This document shows positions 1-23,945 of a stretch of DNA of 64,000 nucleotides, one piece after another. This stretch comes from Phallusia fumigata. Its lineage: Eukaryota; Chordata; Ascidiacea; Phlebobranchia; Ascidiidae. The translations under genes and the position numbers were made by a program. The stretch lies in assembly GCA_008931825.1 (NCBI GenBank), contig QXVZ01017483.1:1-64000 (forward strand), written 5' to 3'. The notes under the pieces were generated by a model, which was not told the DNA's origin, made no database searches, and saw only the letters and a program-made list of their open reading frames with translations. Positions within the stretch are counted from its first letter, which is position 1, and each line of letters begins with the position of its first letter.

Positions 1-1115
1 AAACGTTCGAAATGACGTCCAAAGTGGTCTTAAACAAGTTAGCTTCGATGTCAGTAACAAACGTTGTTTCTACGTCATGTATGACGTTGTAAGTTGGTTG
101 CAATGTAGTTTGTCGCAACGTTAAGGAATAACGTTATTAAGACGTTTGAAATGACGTCCAAAATGGTCTAAAACAAGTTAGCTTCGACGTCAGTAACAAG
201 CGTTGTGTGCACGTCACTTATGACGTTGCAAATTGGTGGCATTGTGGTTTGTCGCAACGTTAGGGAATAACGTTAATAAAACGTTTAAAATGACGTCAAA
301 AATGATCTAAAACAAGTTAGCTTCGACGTCAGTTATCAAAATTGTTTGTACGTCACGTATGACGTTGTAAGTTGGTTGCATTGTGGTTTGTCGCAACGTT
401 AAGAAATAACGTTAATAAAACGTTCGAAATGACGTCCAAAATGGTCTAAAACAAGTTAGCTTTGACGTCAGTAACAAACGTTGTTTGCACGTCACTTATG
501 ACGTTGCAAATTGGTTGCATTGTGGTTTGTCGCAACGTTAGGGAATAACGTTAATAAAACGTTTAAAATGACGTCCAAAAAGGTCTAAAACAAGTTAGCT
601 TTGACGTCAGTAACAAACGTTGTTTGCACGTCTTGTATGACGTTGCAAATTGGTTGCATTGTGGTTTGTCGCAACGTTAGGGAATGAGGTCAATCAAACG
701 TTTAAAATGACGTCCAAAAAGGTCTAAAACAAGTTAGCTTCAACGTCAGTAATCAACGTTGTTTGTACGTCACGTATGACGTTGTAAGTTGGTTACATTG
801 TGGTTTGTCGCAACGTTAAGAAATACCGTTAATAAAACGTTCGAAATGACGTCCAAGATGGTCTAAAACAAGTTAGCTTTGACGTCAGTAACAAACGTTG
901 TTTGCACGTCACTTATAACGTTGTAAATTGGTTACATTGTGGTTTGTCTCAACGTTACGAATTAACGTTAATAAAACGTTTAAAATGACGTCCAAAATGG
1001 TCTAAAACAAGTTAGCTTTGACGTCAGTACTCAACGTTGTTTCTACGTCATAAATGACGTTAGAAATTGGTTGCATTGTGGTTTGGCGCAACGTTAAGAA
1101 ATAATGTTAATAAAA
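1..1115. repeat. 139-bp tandem satellite, about 8 units, ACGT-rich
   Basis: The unit start (acgttYgaaatgacgtcc or a close variant) recurs at 3, 142, 281, 420, 559, 698, 837, 976 and 1115, so every period is exactly 139 bp. Units differ only by scattered substitutions. Each unit carries about eight ACGT tetranucleotides, mostly inside the palindromes AACGTT and GACGTC, and nearly all of its CpGs lie in that context. The array runs off the left edge, so its true length is unknown. To the right it decays into related ACGT-rich sequence to about 1310 that ends near ttagctggga, which could be the end of a DNA transposon that carries the array. That last point is inference. Confidence 0.93.
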
Positions 1116-2746
1116 CGTTTATAATGACGTTAAATAAAAGTTGCACAAAAGTTTTGCCTAACGTTAATTTTGACGTTATTGCCACGTTTTGCATTACGCA
1201 TTACAAACATCGCATCGACGTACTTTCTTAACGTTCGTTTGCGCACATTCCTACAACATTTACTTTGTTAAAAAATTTCGTTCCGAACGTCGAAACTACG
1301 TTGTGTGTTAGCTGGGATGATATTACGTCACAGAGCGCAGGAGATTGCACCACAAGTTAGTGTAGAGCAGTGATCTCAAACGAGTAGTTCACCATCGCCT
1401 TTAGTGGTCCACGATAAGATGACTTAAAATAGGCAAGTGTTATTTATTCGCCACCTATTTAACACTTTTAGTTCGACGGACTTTAATTCTAGGGAAAAAA
1501 TACTTTACACGTACAGAGAGCAGTGCCCGTGTACAAACATTAGAGGTTTTGTTTCCAAAACTGCTTTACAAGCAGACAAAATGGTGCACGTTTTGGGAGC
1601 GTGTGAGTGCGATTTTGTTCGGTGGTCCTCGGAAAAAAAGCAAAAAAAGTGGTTCTTGGGGTAAATAAGCTTAAGAAACAATAGTGTTGAGAAAAAGCGC
1701 ATTGATTTCAATCAGCAATTATTGGCAAATGAGATTTTACACCGCGAGAACACCTTTAGTACGAGGATCAGAACATATTTAATTAAATGTTTACTTTTTG
1801 CGGCACAGTTGAAAATATTCCTGAAACATTTTCAAGGACGACTGTAAACTGTTTTTTGTCTAATTATGTTGCTGTTTTGAACAAACGGTAATTGGTTTGA
1901 ACCCCAGCAAACGCCCTTTGCATCCTTTTGGCAAGTTTGTAATGACCCTGTAACACGTTGTCTTTGGTACAATTAACGAACTCCCCTGTTTAGCAATCGC
2001 AAATCCCAAAGGCTGAGCAACCCATTTACGGCTGAGCAACCCATTACGACAGCGAGTGTCAATTGTTCGTTTAAACAACATATACAATACAAACAGTAAA
2101 CGTAGTTTAACATGCAAAAAAACTTATTGTGCACAAAAAATATATTGCTTTGTTAGTTGAACTTACACAAACGAATTAGTCGTCACTCGTCGCACGTGTC
2201 GAACGTGTCCTAATTGTCACTTGCTCAAGGCGTGTCGCTTCAAGGCATATTATCCAATACACAACTCATGTTGTCAAAAAACAGAACAAAACATGACGTG
2301 GATTGTAAACGTTCGCGCATTGCTTGGGGCTCTAATATTTTTACTGCCGACCTATGACTTCCAACGCATTCTTACAAGACCAATTGTATTGCGTGCAGGA
2401 GTTTGAAACTATACCTGAAATACGGTGTAGAATATTTCGCATCTGAGAGGGAATAATTCTTACAAGGTATGTGATTGCAACATAAAATTAAATATAAGTG
2501 TAATGTATAACGGAATTTCATTTGAATATACTTTCAGAGCGAAAATGTTTTTGGTGCATTTCTTATCCTATACGACAAAGGCTGCATTATTCCTTATCGG
2601 GTTAATTCACTTGTTCTCAATTTCGTTGACGAAATCGACTTGCCTTATTTCTGCGCCCGGCAGACAAGCCTGTCTCGCCCCTTTTATATTGCAAAAAAAG
2701 CAATGTGACATAATGTGAGTTGACTAGTTTAATCTGTGTGTTCTAG
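1116..2746. other. Stretch before the first supported exon; possible 5' exon of the mosaic gene
   Basis: Bases 1116-1310 are ACGT-rich, satellite-like sequence. At 1369 the string cagtgatctcaaac resembles the terminus of a hAT transposon, but no partner end is visible. An open frame near 2545-2713 encodes a hydrophobic leader followed by CLISAPGRQAC, which looks like the first half of a trefoil domain and could be the signal-peptide exon of the gene at 2747-14709. Its donor (gtgagt at 2714) leaves phase 2, however, while the next exon needs phase 0, so the junction is not resolved and I do not include it. Confidence 0.35.
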
Positions 2747-14709
<11,963 letters not shown>

Positions 14710-14991
14710 GAAATGTTATTTTTTCTTATTTTTTGCATTTTTTTATGTTTTGACTCGGCGTTGTTAAATCTTTTGTATGCACTGCTAAGAAAGAATGAGA
14801 AAGCATGCTTTTTGTACTATTTTGAGTTTTTGTGTGTGCGAAATACAAAAAAATGGCTACAACTATACTACTACTACATGTAAACTAGCTGAATCACTGA
14901 GGCATGCAAACAATGGTTTATGTTGCGTTATCCTCAGTTGTTTGAAAGTGAAAAGTAGTGGCCTTCGTTGCCTTTGTTTATAATGTCTCGG

Positions 14992-17900
14992 CTATATCCC
15001 AGCATCACCAGCACCTCCATCATCGCCATTTGCATCGATGTTTGGATCATTTGCTCCGATATCCTGAAAGTCATTCAGATCAGCTTGTTCCTGGCGGTCG
15101 AGCTCGATTTCCAGTTCCTCTCTTTCTTCTTCGGAGTCCAGAACAAACGCTAAATAGTCGCGATTAAAGTTTTCCCGGCCTGATAAAAATTGACCGCCAT
15201 GAAAGGTTGTATCTCCTGATGCTTGCTTTCTTTTGCATCCTGACTTGACCGCACGTAACCTGTTGCCATACACGTCATATTGAAAACGAGAAGGCAGTGA
15301 ATTGCCACTCTGGTAACCAAATTGCTGATTTTCCATGTCCATTTCTTCGGGATGCAAATCGCCACCAACTATCCAAGTACCATCTTTTAATTGCAACCAT
15401 CCTCTTTCATTCCGACAGCCCTTAGGTCTTTTTACTTGATCACTGGCAGTAGCCAACATGCTACTGGCCAATCGTTTTCTTGAGTATTTTGTGATCGATG
15501 CATAAATTAGATAGACAAACTCGGCAAAGTTAAGCACCACACATATACAGCTGTAAAGAAACATAAACCACAAAAAAATTGTTTTTTCCATTGGTCTCGA
15601 AATAAAGCAGTCAACTTGATTTGGACAGGGCCATCGGTTGCACTTGTACAATTCAGGAACTGATAGGCCAAATAACATAAATTGCAGAAATACAAATCCA
15701 AGCTCCATACACAAGCGCAAAAAGACGCTAGCCACATACCAGCGAAAATGCTGGGCAAACGATGGCAATGGAGATTTTACGTTCGAGATGCTCACTTTCT
15801 GTTTCACTATTTTAAGCTGATCGTCGTAACAATTTGGATCTGTCTTTCCTATCAACTTTGCGTTGTCGGTTATTGCAGCTGGATTTGCAGACATTTTAGA
15901 CGGAGAGTTCCATGGCTTGTTTGACAAATCGGCTTCGATACCTAAATAAAACCAACGTTTTTAGGTTATATTGGCGAAAAACTTTTTATCTGAAATACTT
16001 TAGGTTAGTAATTATTCTTATAAAATGGTTGCCGCATGCGCTTCGTTTGAAAATTATCTAGGAGAGCTTAGATGTTTCAAAAAGTATTAAAATGTCGGAG
16101 CATGTTATCACCACCGCTACATTCGGTTGAGCTGGGAAAATATACTTGCTTTGATATATCTTAAGCAGGTGAAATGCTATATGATGGACAACATGATTGC
16201 TTTGGTTTTTGTTTATCGCAACACCATTGTTCATAGTAATTAGACTTTTTTACAGCGTTGGAAACAAATGGCACATGTGCCGTGCCTAATACGTTGGCAA
16301 TAAGCCCTTGTATGGCAAGTGCAGAGGTTGGCGACAATCGATAAAATATGTCTTGGCTTCAAAAAAATGATATGCTATCCAACACCATGTTACACAAGGT
16401 ATTGAGTTACCTGGATATTCTGGAGGAGCTGTTGGCATAGCACGCACAGTAAAGTCGTTCGCGCTATCCATCTGACACGCTTTCAATTGGGTTTCACTCT
16501 GCCTATGTGTTTTATCGTTGGCAAATGTGACTTCGGACGAAAGTCGTGCTAAGTTCTGCAAATCAAAAAAAATTATTAATACATAGCCTAAATCTTATCA
16601 CCAAAGTAGAAACGTGGCGCTTGTATGTATTTACTGAGCATGTTAGAAGCAATTGGTAAATGACCCACTTTTTCCTAACTATACTGGCAATATTTTTGCT
16701 TTTAGTTTTTAGAATTTTCTTCCTACCACATTGTCGTCCTCTGGGGCGGTTGGAAACCAAACCACCACATCATTTAACGCTTGGTTGTTTTCTGGTGCTT
16801 CCCGATCTGGTTTTAAAGCGGTTGGGGGTTTCGGTGACCCCACTCTTCCTTGTATAGTGGTGTTGGTTGGTTCTCGCCATACGAAAACGCTAGCCGGGTC
16901 AGTGTTGTTTGTGTTGTTGTTGTTATTGCTGTTATTGTAGTAGTTGGCATTTTTGGTTGAACCCTGTTTGCCTCGATGTTCAATAGTACCGAAGCCGCTA
17001 GTGTTGGTGCTGCTGCGTCGTTCGTCGTTCGAAGGGTAGGTGTTCTTGTGTCTGCGACCGTCACCGTGGTGTTTGCTTCTGTGCTCGAGCTTGGGTAGTT
17101 TAATGAGGGTGCTGATCGGGAACGGTGGGTCGCCTGTTAATCTCTTGCGGTAGGAGTCGTCCTGATTTTCCTTTACCGATTCCTGGTAGCTGTCATCGTA
17201 TAACTTGTTTTCGTGAAGATTGATGTCGTATTTTTTACAACGCGAGTTTCGTTGAGCTTTGCGTCGTTTGCTGTCACGTGATTCGTGAGACGTTCTATTG
17301 CGTAGGTCATGATAGTTGTTTGGTGACTTGCTGTTGGCCGTCGTATATGTTAAGTTGTTCATTCTTCCTCTTTTTGCTCTAGAATATTTACGACAATAAA
17401 AATGGACCGTCAGCTACGGCGAAAACAGTTTTGAATCGACTTACCCAGAGAACTGTTTTTCACTTCCGTCATCCTCGTCGTCGTGTGAGACTCGTTTGTT
17501 TTTGGTTGCAGCTTGTTTCATTTTCGATTTGTGTGCAGAATATACAACAAACATAACAGACGGCGTGGCAACAAAAAGTATTTGAAAACTCCAGAATCTA
17601 AATAAAACAATTAAAACACATACAAAAAACTAATTTTAGGAATCCAATCGTAAGTAAAAAAGATGAGTTTGATTTTTGCCACGGATGATGGTTCTCTAAA
17701 CTCACTGTTAATCATTGTCCCACAGTTTGGAAGTTTATTTTCTGCATTTTGTGACCAATTCATAATTAGCAGTACACGCTATCAAAAAAACTACCAAAAG
17801 CCTTTGTGTCATAGGAATTGCCTAGTTAGATTATTTAATGGTAACTATTTGATTGGAACTAAATTTAAAACAAAATTATACCTGAATAAAGTAAAAATTT

Positions 17901-18211
17901 TCTTTACTGGATACTAGTGACTTACCGAAGGTGGGAAATGGGTGAAAATGAATTAAAACACACATTGGTACATCCAGGTTGTAAAGTGTTGCACTTGAAT
18001 TCACTTTGCTCGTCATTATACACTCTGTCGCCTGTGAAAAGATATTCGTAGTTCTTGATGTGCAAGAGAAAAAGCATCTAAACAGTTCCGTACCAACTGA
18101 AGCTACGATCACCATTCGACAAACAATTAGAAACGTGATCCAAAACTTTCCGATAAGCGTTGAATGTTGATTCGCTTTTTCGATCCATCTTTCCAGAAAG
18201 TGCCAAGACAT
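14992..18211 (-). CDS. Connexin (gap-junction subunit) with giant cytoplasmic loop
   Basis: Six coding exons in transcription order: 18211-18094, 18031-17926, 17597-17445, 17378-16727, 16555-16411, 15941-14992; 2124 nt, 707 residues, all phases consistent. The N-terminus MSWHFLERW...STLIGKFW plus TM1 is typical. E1 has [15 protein letters not shown] (C-x6-C-x3-C) and SPISHLR. TM2 is [18 protein letters not shown]3 begins [16 protein letters not shown]2 has [14 protein letters not shown] then FISRPMEKT (C-x4-C-x5-C), followed by TM4 and a long acidic tail. The loop between TM2 and TM3 is about 360 residues, charged and asparagine-rich, and mostly encoded by the 652-nt exon. Vertebrate connexins usually have loops of tens of residues and one main coding exon. 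The protein would form cell-cell channels in the plasma membrane. The gene is tail to tail with the mosaic gene, 282 bp between stops. Confidence 0.93.
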
Positions 18212-20428
18212 TCCTCCTTTTAAGTTATTTCAATTTATTGTGCCCAAACAAAGTAGCAAATACAAAAAATCTAGAAAACTTAGGTTTGTTTCAGTTTATT
18301 TTCAAAACCTTTCCAAGCTCCTTTTCATTCCCAAGCCACTCTACGGAGGTCATAAGAAATTTCATCTCCTTACGCCGTAGCAAAAAGATACTTGAAACGT
18401 CACGAACACATGCTTAACATTCTGATCTCACACCCGAAAGATGTTAGCGGAATTGTAGGATTGCAACGCATCATGCACACTCAATTTTCGAGCGACACAA
18501 TCGATAAAACGTTGTAATCCGTAGTACAGCCAAACATTGCCGCCATCATGCATTAGAGCTGACAAGACGCGATCGATGGTGCATTTATACTTCGTTTCAC
18601 ATGCCATTTCCTTTCAGTTAATTGACTGCAATTGCTGCTTTGGTCCTGCACGTAACTATGGTGTTGTTCTGCTCCTTGCTAATTAAACTTGCAATTAGTG
18701 GATCTTACAATTTCGGATTGTTGATTTGCAGACCTGGCGAGAGTCTTGATACAACAATTTTGGTGTTATCCATTTTGTTTGAAGCGCTCGCCAGAAATTT
18801 TCAATGCACCAAGTCTTTAGCCACGTTAGCGTTTAATTAAAACATAAACGTCACATAAATCTGAACTGCACATAAACAGCTTCTCCACAGGGAATTAAAA
18901 ATCAATACATTAATGGACTCATAAATCACTTAATTCATCATTTCATTGTCTCTTTGCCTATTGCGGTAAGTGTTTCCACACTTACCCAGTAACTTCTACT
19001 GCTTGGTCTTTATTGGCGAACAATTTGTTCGTCAGAGCGTGAACTTCCTGTCATCCTTGCATAATTAATTTGCTCAATAGGTCATGGAGTTTTGCCGAGA
19101 TTCGCCAAGCTAAGCGAAATGTATCCACATTGGTGTGCTGCTTCAAAATGATATTAATTATTTATGATAGTTTTCCTAGCTTTTCAGTTTCCTACTTATT
19201 TTATTTCTCTATACAGTGATACATTAGTATTCAATACATTCATAATTAGGTGTACAATCCTGCACGAATAGCACGGAAAGACAAATTTATCTCATAGATC
19301 ACATGAAATAAAATGTCATTTTATTTACAACAGTCGATCATTTTCTTAGACTAACATGAATAATTTATGATTTCAGTTGACTATAATAACATTAATGGGC
19401 TTATTTATTTGAACCTTGTGCCAAAGACCAAAGCTATGCGAGTTTTTTGTTTCCTAAATACATTCTACAAGTGAAACTGTTTATTTGAAGTTACGAAAGT
19501 TACTAACTGCATACTGAGTAAGTCTGGCCTATAAGGTCTTTTGGACACAATGCAGTATACTGGCTTTTAACATTTGCTGCTAATAAGTTAGGCAGCAGCT
19601 TTGAAGAAATACAGCTGCCATTGCATCTATAAAAGGGCCACAAGTTACCGAACGTCCAATTAAAGATTTTTTTAAACATCCCTCGTGGACCATAGCTAAT
19701 TGGACATTTGAAGCATGGTTGATCACGTCGGCGTAGCCAGCACCGTGTTATTGGTATTATGACGTTGTGACGAATGGGACTAAGACCAAGCAGCGGAACG
19801 TTACATAATCGGTACTTTTCAATTGATCTGATTTATTTAAAGATGTTGCTTACATTACAACTCGCAACGTCGCAGATGCAGCATATTTCCACGTCATATA
19901 CACATTATCGAGAACGTCGACTACGTAGCCTACTTTAATTTTAACATTACAGGATCTATTGACTCTGATGACACCAACGGCCAAAAAAGATTAGCAAAAA
20001 ATGCACGAGCTATTATCAACCCTACTAAACTAGGTTTGTGAAAGGATTTAAATGAGTTCGCATCAATTCCTCATTTCCCAGATCGATCGCATGCAATTTC
20101 ACGTCAACATCCTTTTGTAATTCTCACTGAGCTGTGCTGTTATGCACGCCCGATTTTGTAATGTTTCAAACTTAGCATCAAACTTGATGAATCCATCGAA
20201 AAATTATTGGATATATGTGATTTTGTAATGACCACTTTTTAGACAAACTAATGATAAAGGTTTTTGGCTTCTTGGTAGGATTTGCATACTTAGTTTTACT
20301 CATAGATTTTGCCAGAAGTAGTGTCTCTATTTTTCGCAACCCAATTTAGTCGGCGTAAACTCGTGCTGGCATAAAAATAGTTCGCGACCAAAAAAGGTTG
20401 AGAAACGCTAAATTAAACAGCTTGAAGG
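18212..20428. other. Connexin upstream region and intergenic DNA
   Basis: No exon with good acceptor, donor and coding character was found. The open frame at 18622-18840 is hydrophobic, but it has no recognisable motif and no consistent splice partners. The first few hundred bases must include the connexin promoter; no single element stands out. Confidence 0.4.
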
Positions 20429-20579
20429 CTGAAACTTTTGTTTGAAGCCAAGGATGGCAGTACGGTATGGTAGTTGTGCATACCACGAACCTCGTTGCGA
20501 AGGGCGTACCTTTTAATGATTATCGCTGCGCACCGTATCATACCGCACTGCCATCCTTGGCTTCAAACAAAAGTTTCAG
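20429..20579. repeat. Foldback element, 43-bp arms
   Basis: The left arm starts ctgaaacttttgtttgaagc at 20429 and the right arm ends gcttcaaacaaaagtttcag at 20579. The arms extend through ggatggcagtRcggtat with about two mismatches in 43 bp. The centre is about 65 bp and contains a second, imperfect self-complementary stretch. It fits a MITE or foldback transposon. Confidence 0.8.
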
Positions 20580-22262
20580 TCTTTACGCTGTGTGCCGATA
20601 TTTAGGCATCCATTAATATCGGTTAAAAACTGGAGCAATGCCTTGCTGTAATTTTCGAACTTTTTGTAGATAAGTTGACACAGCATTGCTGACATATCAC
20701 TGACCAGTAAGAACTACAACACAAATTCTTACATCGATGCTCGGGTTAACGCACATTTAATTTATATGCTTTAATTTGTTGAGTTTGTTTCCTTAAACGA
20801 CGCCGAAACTTGCATTTTTACACTCTAATCGCAATTTTTACACTCTAAAATCGCATTTTTTACACTTCTACACTCAAATGTGGTGGAATTTTTGGTCTGC
20901 TCGCAGGATTTGTACATGGATGATTGAAAGCGCTCGACCTCAGTTACCAGCCTGTTCAGGCAAGTCCAGGCCCTCCTAGGCAGCCAAAGCTAAGTGGTAA
21001 AATTATACCAAAGACAAATCTTTTTGTAAAGGATCATCAGTCTTGTAGGTTTATCCGGTTTATCCTACACATGTGAGTTTAATTATGTCTATTTCGAGGG
21101 CTTGGGGTTAATATATAACAACACGTCCCTTGTTTAAATGCTTGAGGAGTTACCGACCACTCGATTGTGTAACCGTGTGGTTTTCAGTTTCTTTTTTTTT
21201 AGCCACACGGTGGCGTGACTGTGAAAGTTGCAACCATCGCACATGGCGTAAAAAGAGGTTTTTAGTCTGCAAACGCATTTTAAGAACACTAAAACACTTC
21301 GCAATGCATGATTTACAAACAAACTGCGATCAATGACAGAGTTTAAGATGCAATGGCGTTAAATGTTATACTGGACTGAAACACGCAACAGCAGAATTTA
21401 TATGAACTATCAACTTCCACTGGCACCAAAATCATTGCCCAAAGCACCATACAGGCATGCATTTGGAAGGTAAACTCTATAGACAGGAAACTGGTTGGCA
21501 ACACTCTTTCTTGTGACATAGACAGTGATTTTTACGCTATGAAGTGACTTGGAAATGTCCAAACAAATCTACGTGATATCGACGTCGATTGTTTTTCAAT
21601 ACAAACTGTTTCTTACACATGCCGATTGAGACTTTTTCACCGTATGGGATTGTACCTGTTTTGCGTATTATCAGGTCAATGTCAGTTTGAGTGACGTTTC
21701 ATGAAAAATCGCTAACGTTGCCCAATGAGCAAATGGACTAATTTTTTTGTGCAAAACTAAGTTGGTGGTGCACCGGAGGTCCCTTAATTGTTATTTCATT
21801 TTCTAATTGGATAACGCTTAATACAACAGCCAAACATATAACCTTGGTTATTAGGTGTATGATTTTTTTGGACGAAATGACGACAAGCATTACGTAATGT
21901 ACTTGTATCACACATGATAGCTTGATAATTCTTGGTCGTTATAGTTTTTGCGCTAAAAGTCAGTTCAACAGGCAAACTCTTTCAAAGGGTCCTGGAGAGG
22001 TATCAGTTACCCTAATATACGAAAAACGATCTCACGTTACTCCTCCCATGATGATATGATCGACTGCCAAAAAAAAAAACACCCTTTTTAATTCAAAACA
22101 AAAAACTTCCTTTCTTATTGGTAAAGATTTCAAAATAAGTCTTAGAACCGAAAAGTATGCAGAAACTGTTTACATAATATGCGGTGGACGTCAATATCCC
22201 AGCCCAGGAGTGACCAGCCAGTCGATCGCGAGAGATGAGAATTTTTCGGATATGCAATGACT
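20580..22262. other. Intergenic, nothing recognised
   Basis: AT-rich sequence. A short hairpin, aaccgtgtgg...ccacacggt, occurs at about 21170-21210. No coding exon, RNA gene or complete mobile element was recognised. Confidence 0.3.
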
Positions 22263-22384
22263 TTGTTACCAAGGATAACGGTATGATACGGTACGCAGCA
22301 AAAATCGTCAAAAGTGACGGCAAGTCCTTCGTAACGAGGCACGTGGAACGCACAACTCAACACGTACCGTACCGTATCCTTGCT
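22263..22384. repeat. Imperfect foldback related to the 20.4-kb element
   Basis: The string ccaaggataacggtatgata (continuing cggtacg) pairs with cgtaccgtaccgtatccttg near 22363-22382. The arm motif acggtatgatacggt is also found, inverted, in the element at 20429-20579 (caccgtatcataccg). This suggests two members of one family about 1.8 kb apart. Confidence 0.5.
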
Positions 22385-22683
22385 TGTTACACTACGAAAA
22401 AAAAGGCAATCGTTTTTACCACGTTACCAAATGTAATTGTTACGTTAGGAAAGAAACGTTAAGCTTGGCCTGCTTGCATAAACCAGCCGTTCTTTTCGCC
22501 AAATTAGTGCGGAATTTGGTTTTCTGATCATCGTGTCTTTTGACAGTACAAGAGAAATTGTCACATTCGAAAAATGGTTTATTTTTGGGGTCATGCATTT
22601 TTGGATTGACTGAATCAAAATCGCAATGTTTTTGCACACAGATTTTGTACCTCACTCAGTAACAACAATAAAGTCAGAGTTCC

Positions 22684-23295
22684 GCGACATAAAAAGTTTA
22701 GGCATTGTGACGTAACAAGTCATTCAATTTTAACAAATTTACGACTGGTTGCACGCAGTGTTTGTCAACTATGGTATATGCTATGCATTTTACCAAATTT
22801 AAGTATTTTTATCAAAGCGTTTGGTATACAAGTTGCAATTTAACAAGACTGTTTGTCGTTCAACCAGTGTAAAACCTCGCAAAAAGTACTAGATTTTTTG
22901 TTAAATAACTTGTAATTTTTGCTGACGTTTCGCCCACCAGAACGATGGGCTTCTACTTTTTGTGAGGTTTTGCAGTTGTTAAACGACAAACATTCTTGTG
23001 AAGTATGCAATCCAATGGACAAAACGTTTGTTCAGTATTATTTACAAGTTACAATTTTGGTATTTTATTGGCAAATATACTTGAGCCTAAAAACAAAAAT
23101 GTAATAAAAAATTACAAAATCTGCATTCGAACTCACTATACCTGCGGCCGCTTAAAACAACTTCGAGGGCCGCAAGCGGGCAGCTAGAGATGCGAGCAAT
23201 CACGCACTCAAAAACATTAACATGGCAGAGGGGCGAGCACTTGGTCGAATGGTCCAAGGCGCTCGACCCATATTCAGAAATAAAAAAACCTGATC
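22684..23295 (+). repeat. Copy 1 of a 0.6-kb direct duplication ending at an N
   Basis: The copy starts cgacataaaaagtttaggca and ends cctgatcg immediately before the single N at 23296. The second copy restarts with the same cgacataaaaag at 23297. The copies are nearly identical except near the 3' end (gggcgagcacttggtcgaat against gggccagaacttggtcc). Inside each is an imperfect palindrome (gtttgtcgttcaaccagtgt ... gttgttaaacgacaaacatt). Confidence 0.9.
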
Positions 23296-23296
23296 G

Positions 23297-23900
23297 NCGA
23301 CATAAAAAGTTTAGGCATTGTGACGTAACAAGTCATTCAATTTTAACAAATTTACGACTGGTTGCACGCAGTGTTTGTCAACTATGGTATATGCTATGCA
23401 TTTTACCAAATTTAAGTATTTTTATCAAAGCGTTTGGTATACAAGTTGCAATTTAACAAGACTGTTTGTCGTTCAACCAGTGTAAAACCTCGCAAAAAGT
23501 ACTAGATTTTTTGTTAAATAACTTGTAATTTTTGCTGACGTTTCGCCCACCAGAACGATGGGCTTCTACTTTTTGTGAGGTTTTGCAGTTGTTAAACGAC
23601 AAACATTCTTGTGAAGTATGCAATCCAATGGACAAAACGTTTGTTCAGTATTATTTACAAGTTACAATTTTGGTATTTTATTGGCAAATATACTTGAGCC
23701 TAAAAACAAAAATGTAATAAAAAATTACAAAATCTGCATTCGAACTCACTATACCTGCGGCCGCTTAAAACAACTTCGAGGGCCGCAAGCGGGCAGCTAG
23801 AGATGCGAGCAATCACGCACTCAAAAACATTAACATGGCAGAGGGGCCAGAACTTGGTCCAAGGCGCTCGAGCCATATTCAGAAATAAAAAAACCTGATC
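23297..23900 (+). repeat. Copy 2 of the 0.6-kb duplication (probable contig overlap)
   Basis: This is the direct repeat of 22684-23295, continuing past cctgatcg into unique sequence. Because one copy ends and the other starts exactly at the N, the simplest reading is two allelic contig ends that were placed side by side instead of merged. That fits a highly polymorphic animal genome. Confidence 0.85.
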
Positions 23901-23945
23901 GGGATTAGTTTTCGGGATCGTCCTGGGTTCGAACCCCGTGAAAGA
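23840..23945 (+). repeat. tRNA-derived SINE head or tRNA pseudogene
   Basis: There is an A-box-like ttggtccaaggcgctcg at 23854 and a perfect B box, gggttcgaacccc, at 23925-23937. The copy at 23241 keeps a longer A-box region (ttggtcgaatggtccaaggc) resembling a class II tRNA (Leu/Ser type). No intact acceptor stem can be built, so it is not called as a tRNA gene. Confidence 0.55.

Noticed and set aside
1369-1660. Complete hAT transposon near the satellite
   Set aside because: Only one terminus-like string was seen, and no matching inverted end or target duplication.
17876-18093. Single long frame through the connexin first intron
   Set aside because: Read through, it loses the E1 cysteine pattern. 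Splicing gtacgg...cacag restores [14 protein letters not shown].
23925-23937. Functional tRNA gene
   Set aside because: A and B boxes are present, but no acceptor stem or anticodon arm can be folded, so it is a tRNA-derived repeat or pseudo-tRNA.
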